Source: Phyllobacteriaceae bacterium (GTDB lineage: Bacteria; Pseudomonadota; Alphaproteobacteria; Rhizobiales; Rhizobiaceae). From it: a stretch of 33,439 bases of DNA. Below, in pieces: positions 31,807 to 33,439 of this stretch. The notes beneath the pieces are model-generated. The model worked only from the letters and a program-made list of their open reading frames with translations, ran no database searches and was not told where the DNA came from. Both the position numbers and the translations under genes were made by a program. The first letter of the stretch is position 1, and the number at the start of each line of letters is the position of its first letter. The stretch is from assembly GCA_023954255.1 (NCBI GenBank), contig JAMLIH010000033.1, forward strand, positions 1 through 33,439, read 5' to 3'.

Positions 31807-32571
31807 TCAGTTTTTCGATGGGTGTTGATGGGTTTCCGGCAGCCGGCCTTCGAGATAGGCAGCTGCTTGACCGGATTTGGGGTTGGCGAAAAACAGCCTG
31901 GCCGGTGCCTGTTCGAGGACGCGGCCGCGATCAATGAAGATGACCTCGTCGGAAAGGCGGCGGGCCTGGCCGACGTCATGGGTCACCATGATGATCTTGG
32001 TTCCTTCTGCGCTGGCTGCCAGCACGATCTGCTCGATGGCATGCACGGAAGCCGGATCGAGGCTGGCCGTGGCCTCGTCCAGAAACAGGACGTCCGGCTT
32101 GCAGCCGATTGCCTGGCCGAGGGCGAGGCGTTGCTTCTCGCCGCCGGAGAGCAACCGGGCAGGACGGTTTTCGAGGCCCGAAAGCCCAACGCCTTCCAGT
32201 GCCGCCAATGCCTGCGCCCTGTCATGGATGCCGCGGCTTGCAAGTGCAAAACGAATATTGTCGAGAACGGTACGGCGCAGGATGACGGGCTTCTGAAACA
32301 CCATGGCCTGGCGATGCCGGACTGTTGCCGTCAGCGGTGTGCCATTCCACAAGACCGAGCCTTCGGAAGGCTCGAGCAATCCGTGCAGCAGACGCAGGAG
32401 CAGGCTCTTGCCGGCGCCGTTGTAGCCGACAATGGTGCTGATGCCGGACGAAAGGAAATCAAGGTCGATCGCATCGATGAGGCGCCGCTCTCCCGCACGA
32501 TACACCAGCCCCTGGCAGGAAAGGGCATGCCGTTGATCCGTGGCTGGCATGGTGCCGGTCCGCTCAAGCAT
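31807..32571 (-). CDS. tupC: Tungstate ABC transporter ATPase
   Basis: Cytoplasmic ATPase of the importer. The 254-residue product has Walker A GYNGAGKS at 49-56, a Q-loop in MVFQKPVILRRTV, signature LSGGEKQRLALGQAI, Walker B VLFLDEATASLD and the switch His in MVTHD. It lacks the C-terminal regulatory TOBE domain found in ModC. ATG 32571 overlaps the tupB stop by eight bases; ATG 32550 is the other choice. Confidence 0.94.
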   Translation of the reverse strand: MLERTGTMPATDQRHALSCQGLVYRAGERRLIDAIDLDFLSSGISTIVGYNGAGKSLLLRLLHGLLEPSEGSVLWNGTPLTATVRHRQAMVFQKPVILRRTVLDNIRFALASRGIHDRAQALAALEGVGLSGLENRPARLLSGGEKQRLALGQAIGCKPDVLFLDEATASLDPASVHAIEQIVLAASAEGTKIIMVTHDVGQARRLSDEVIFIDRGRVLEQAPARLFFANPKSGQAAAYLEGRLPETHQHPSKN

Positions 32572-33271
32572 AACCGAGCCTCGATGCGGACAGTCTCAGG
32601 CTTGCGACCATTGCGTTGACGATGAGGGCAATCGCCAGCAGCACGATCCCCAGTGCGACGGCAAGCGACAGGTTGCCCTTGGAGGTCTCCAGTGCGATTG
32701 CCGTCGTCATGACGCGGGTGAGATGCTCGATATTGCCGCCAACGATGATGACGGCGCCAACTTCCGCCACCGAGCGGCCGAAAGCGGCGAGCGCCACGGT
32801 GATCAGCGAATAGCGGCCGTCCCAAAGCACGGCTCTGATCTGGGCAGGCATGCCGAGACCGAGCGAGGCGAAATGTTCGCGGTATTCGTCGTGCAGGTCT
32901 TCCAGCACCTGACGGGAAAGGGCGGCGACGATGGGCGTGATCAGGATCGTCTGGGCAATGATCATTGCCGTTGGTGTGTAAAGCAGGCCAAGCCAGCCCA
33001 AAGGACCGGCGCGTGACAGGTTGAGATACACGAACAGGCCGACAACGACCGGCGGAAGGCCCATCAGGGCATTGAGCAGGATGATGCATCCCTGCCGGCC
33101 GCGAAACTGTGAAACCGCCAGAAAGGCGCCGAGGACGAGGCCGATCAGGCAGGAAAGCGCCGTCGCCGAAAGGCTTACCCGCAACGACAGGCCGATGATT
33201 TCGAGAAAGCCCGAATCCATCGACAGGATCTGCGTCAATGCGCCTTTCAATTCGGATGCAAAATCCTGCAT
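32564..33271 (-). CDS. tupB: Tungstate ABC transporter permease
   Basis: Inner-membrane channel of the importer, 235 residues, with about five membrane segments (near residues 23-55, 64-85, 97-118, 150-180 and 197-225) and the ATPase-docking loop EYREHFASLGLGMPAQIRAVLW. The family phrases GLPPVVVGLFVYLNLSRAGPLG and GRSVAEVGAVIIVGGNIEHLTRVMTTAIALE are those of TupB. It is the first gene of the operon. Its ATG at 33271 is buried in the inverted repeat described separately. Confidence 0.94.
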   Translation of the reverse strand: MQDFASELKGALTQILSMDSGFLEIIGLSLRVSLSATALSCLIGLVLGAFLAVSQFRGRQGCIILLNALMGLPPVVVGLFVYLNLSRAGPLGWLGLLYTPTAMIIAQTILITPIVAALSRQVLEDLHDEYREHFASLGLGMPAQIRAVLWDGRYSLITVALAAFGRSVAEVGAVIIVGGNIEHLTRVMTTAIALETSKGNLSLAVALGIVLLAIALIVNAMVASLRLSASRLGYA

Positions 33272-33308
33272 AATTTTCCGAGTTTTCCTCCCGTTCGGAA
33301 ATTATGCA
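33267..33308 (-). promoter_or_regulatory. Inverted repeat around the tupB start: operator or translational hairpin
   Basis: TGCATAATTTTCCGA (33267-33281) and TCGGAAATTATGCA (33295-33308) are inverted copies, perfect over 14 bases apart from one extra T. On the minus strand the 13-base loop contains the ribosome binding site GGGAGGA, and the 3' arm contains the tupB start codon. As DNA it is a good operator for a dimeric regulator; as RNA it could hide the start codon of tupB. Confidence 0.6.
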
Positions 33309-33439
33309 ATTCAGTGGCATGGAATCGGAAGGGGATGCAAGCCCCGGAGGGCATTTACCTGGCGCAGGGCCGCAGCCCGCTGGTAGCGCGTGCGCGGGTC
33401 TGTCGTTCAGAGCATGGTGGAAATTTGGTGCCCCCCGCC
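33309..33439. other. Right edge upstream of tupB
   Basis: This 131-base stretch reaches the window edge. It must contain the promoter of tupBCA but I see no clear -35/-10 pair on the minus strand. The outer half is GC-rich, with a CTGGTAGCGCG piece that recalls a tRNA D-arm but does not complete a tRNA. No gene can be supported. Confidence 0.3.

Noticed and set aside
33362-33439. tRNA-like stretch at the right edge (CTGGTAGCGCG and a small stem TCTG/CAGA)
   Set aside because: The D-arm-like piece is there but no T-arm consensus or matching acceptor stem could be found before the window ends.
1-33439. CRISPR arrays, insertion sequences, phage or toxin-antitoxin genes
   Set aside because: No regularly spaced repeats, transposase or integrase motifs, or such gene pairs were seen.

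Overview
The window looks like a piece of chromosome from an alphaproteobacterium of the rhizobial type (Hyphomicrobiales). The basis is high G+C with strongly GC-biased third codon positions, tightly overlapping ATGA gene junctions, the hutI-hutH-hutG-hutU order, and small families (DUF3305, DUF3306, DUF6494, DUF6505, DUF4444) that I know mainly from this group. Genus cannot be assigned by eye. I see no insertion sequence, integrase, CRISPR array, rRNA or convincing tRNA. No gap between genes exceeds about 270 bases.

Region 1 (1-4188, + strand): the 3' end of a histidine-degradation operon, hutI (partial), hutH, hutG (N-formylglutamate type) and hutU, all translationally coupled. This version of the pathway releases free formate. 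Region 2 (4264-7468, +): a three-gene TRAP transporter of the TakP/2-oxo-acid type. Region 3 (13983 down to 7473, -): a peptide-type ABC importer, dppA-dppB-dppC-dppD-dppF, followed two bases later by a CitE/HpcH-like lyase. dppD carries a one-base insertion that splits it. Both transporters have a strong hairpin directly after the solute-binding protein gene.

Region 4 (24408 down to 14254, -): a long formate dehydrogenase operon. In transcription order it holds DUF3305, DUF3306, a TorD-like chaperone, a tiny Tat-targeted protein, fdoG (Cys form, W/Mo), fdoH, fdoI, a WD40-cytochrome c fusion, an unlisted 42-residue membrane peptide and a Tat-exported multicopper oxidase. Region 5 (24593-30791, mostly +): a 659-residue multi-cluster ferredoxin, a cytochrome c on the opposite strand, DUF6494, an Mrp/NBP35 ATPase, a biotin/lipoate-ligase-like protein without ligase motifs, DUF6505, and an HTH regulator with a periplasmic-binding-protein-like sensor domain. 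Region 6 (33271 down to 30959, -): the tungstate importer tupB-tupC-tupA.

Regions 4-6 read as one functional island: uptake of tungstate (or molybdate), a regulator that could sense it, Fe-S and cofactor maturation factors, an exported formate dehydrogenase, and a plausible route for its electrons through c-type cytochromes to a multicopper oxidase and oxygen. The two observations I consider most novel are: (i) the cytochrome c at 26582-27337 carries what looks like a miniature TupA lobe at its N-terminus, matching both the first and last segments of the TupA encoded 3.6 kb away; and (ii) the start codon of tupB lies inside a 14-bp inverted repeat whose loop holds the ribosome binding site, which suggests an operator or a translational switch.
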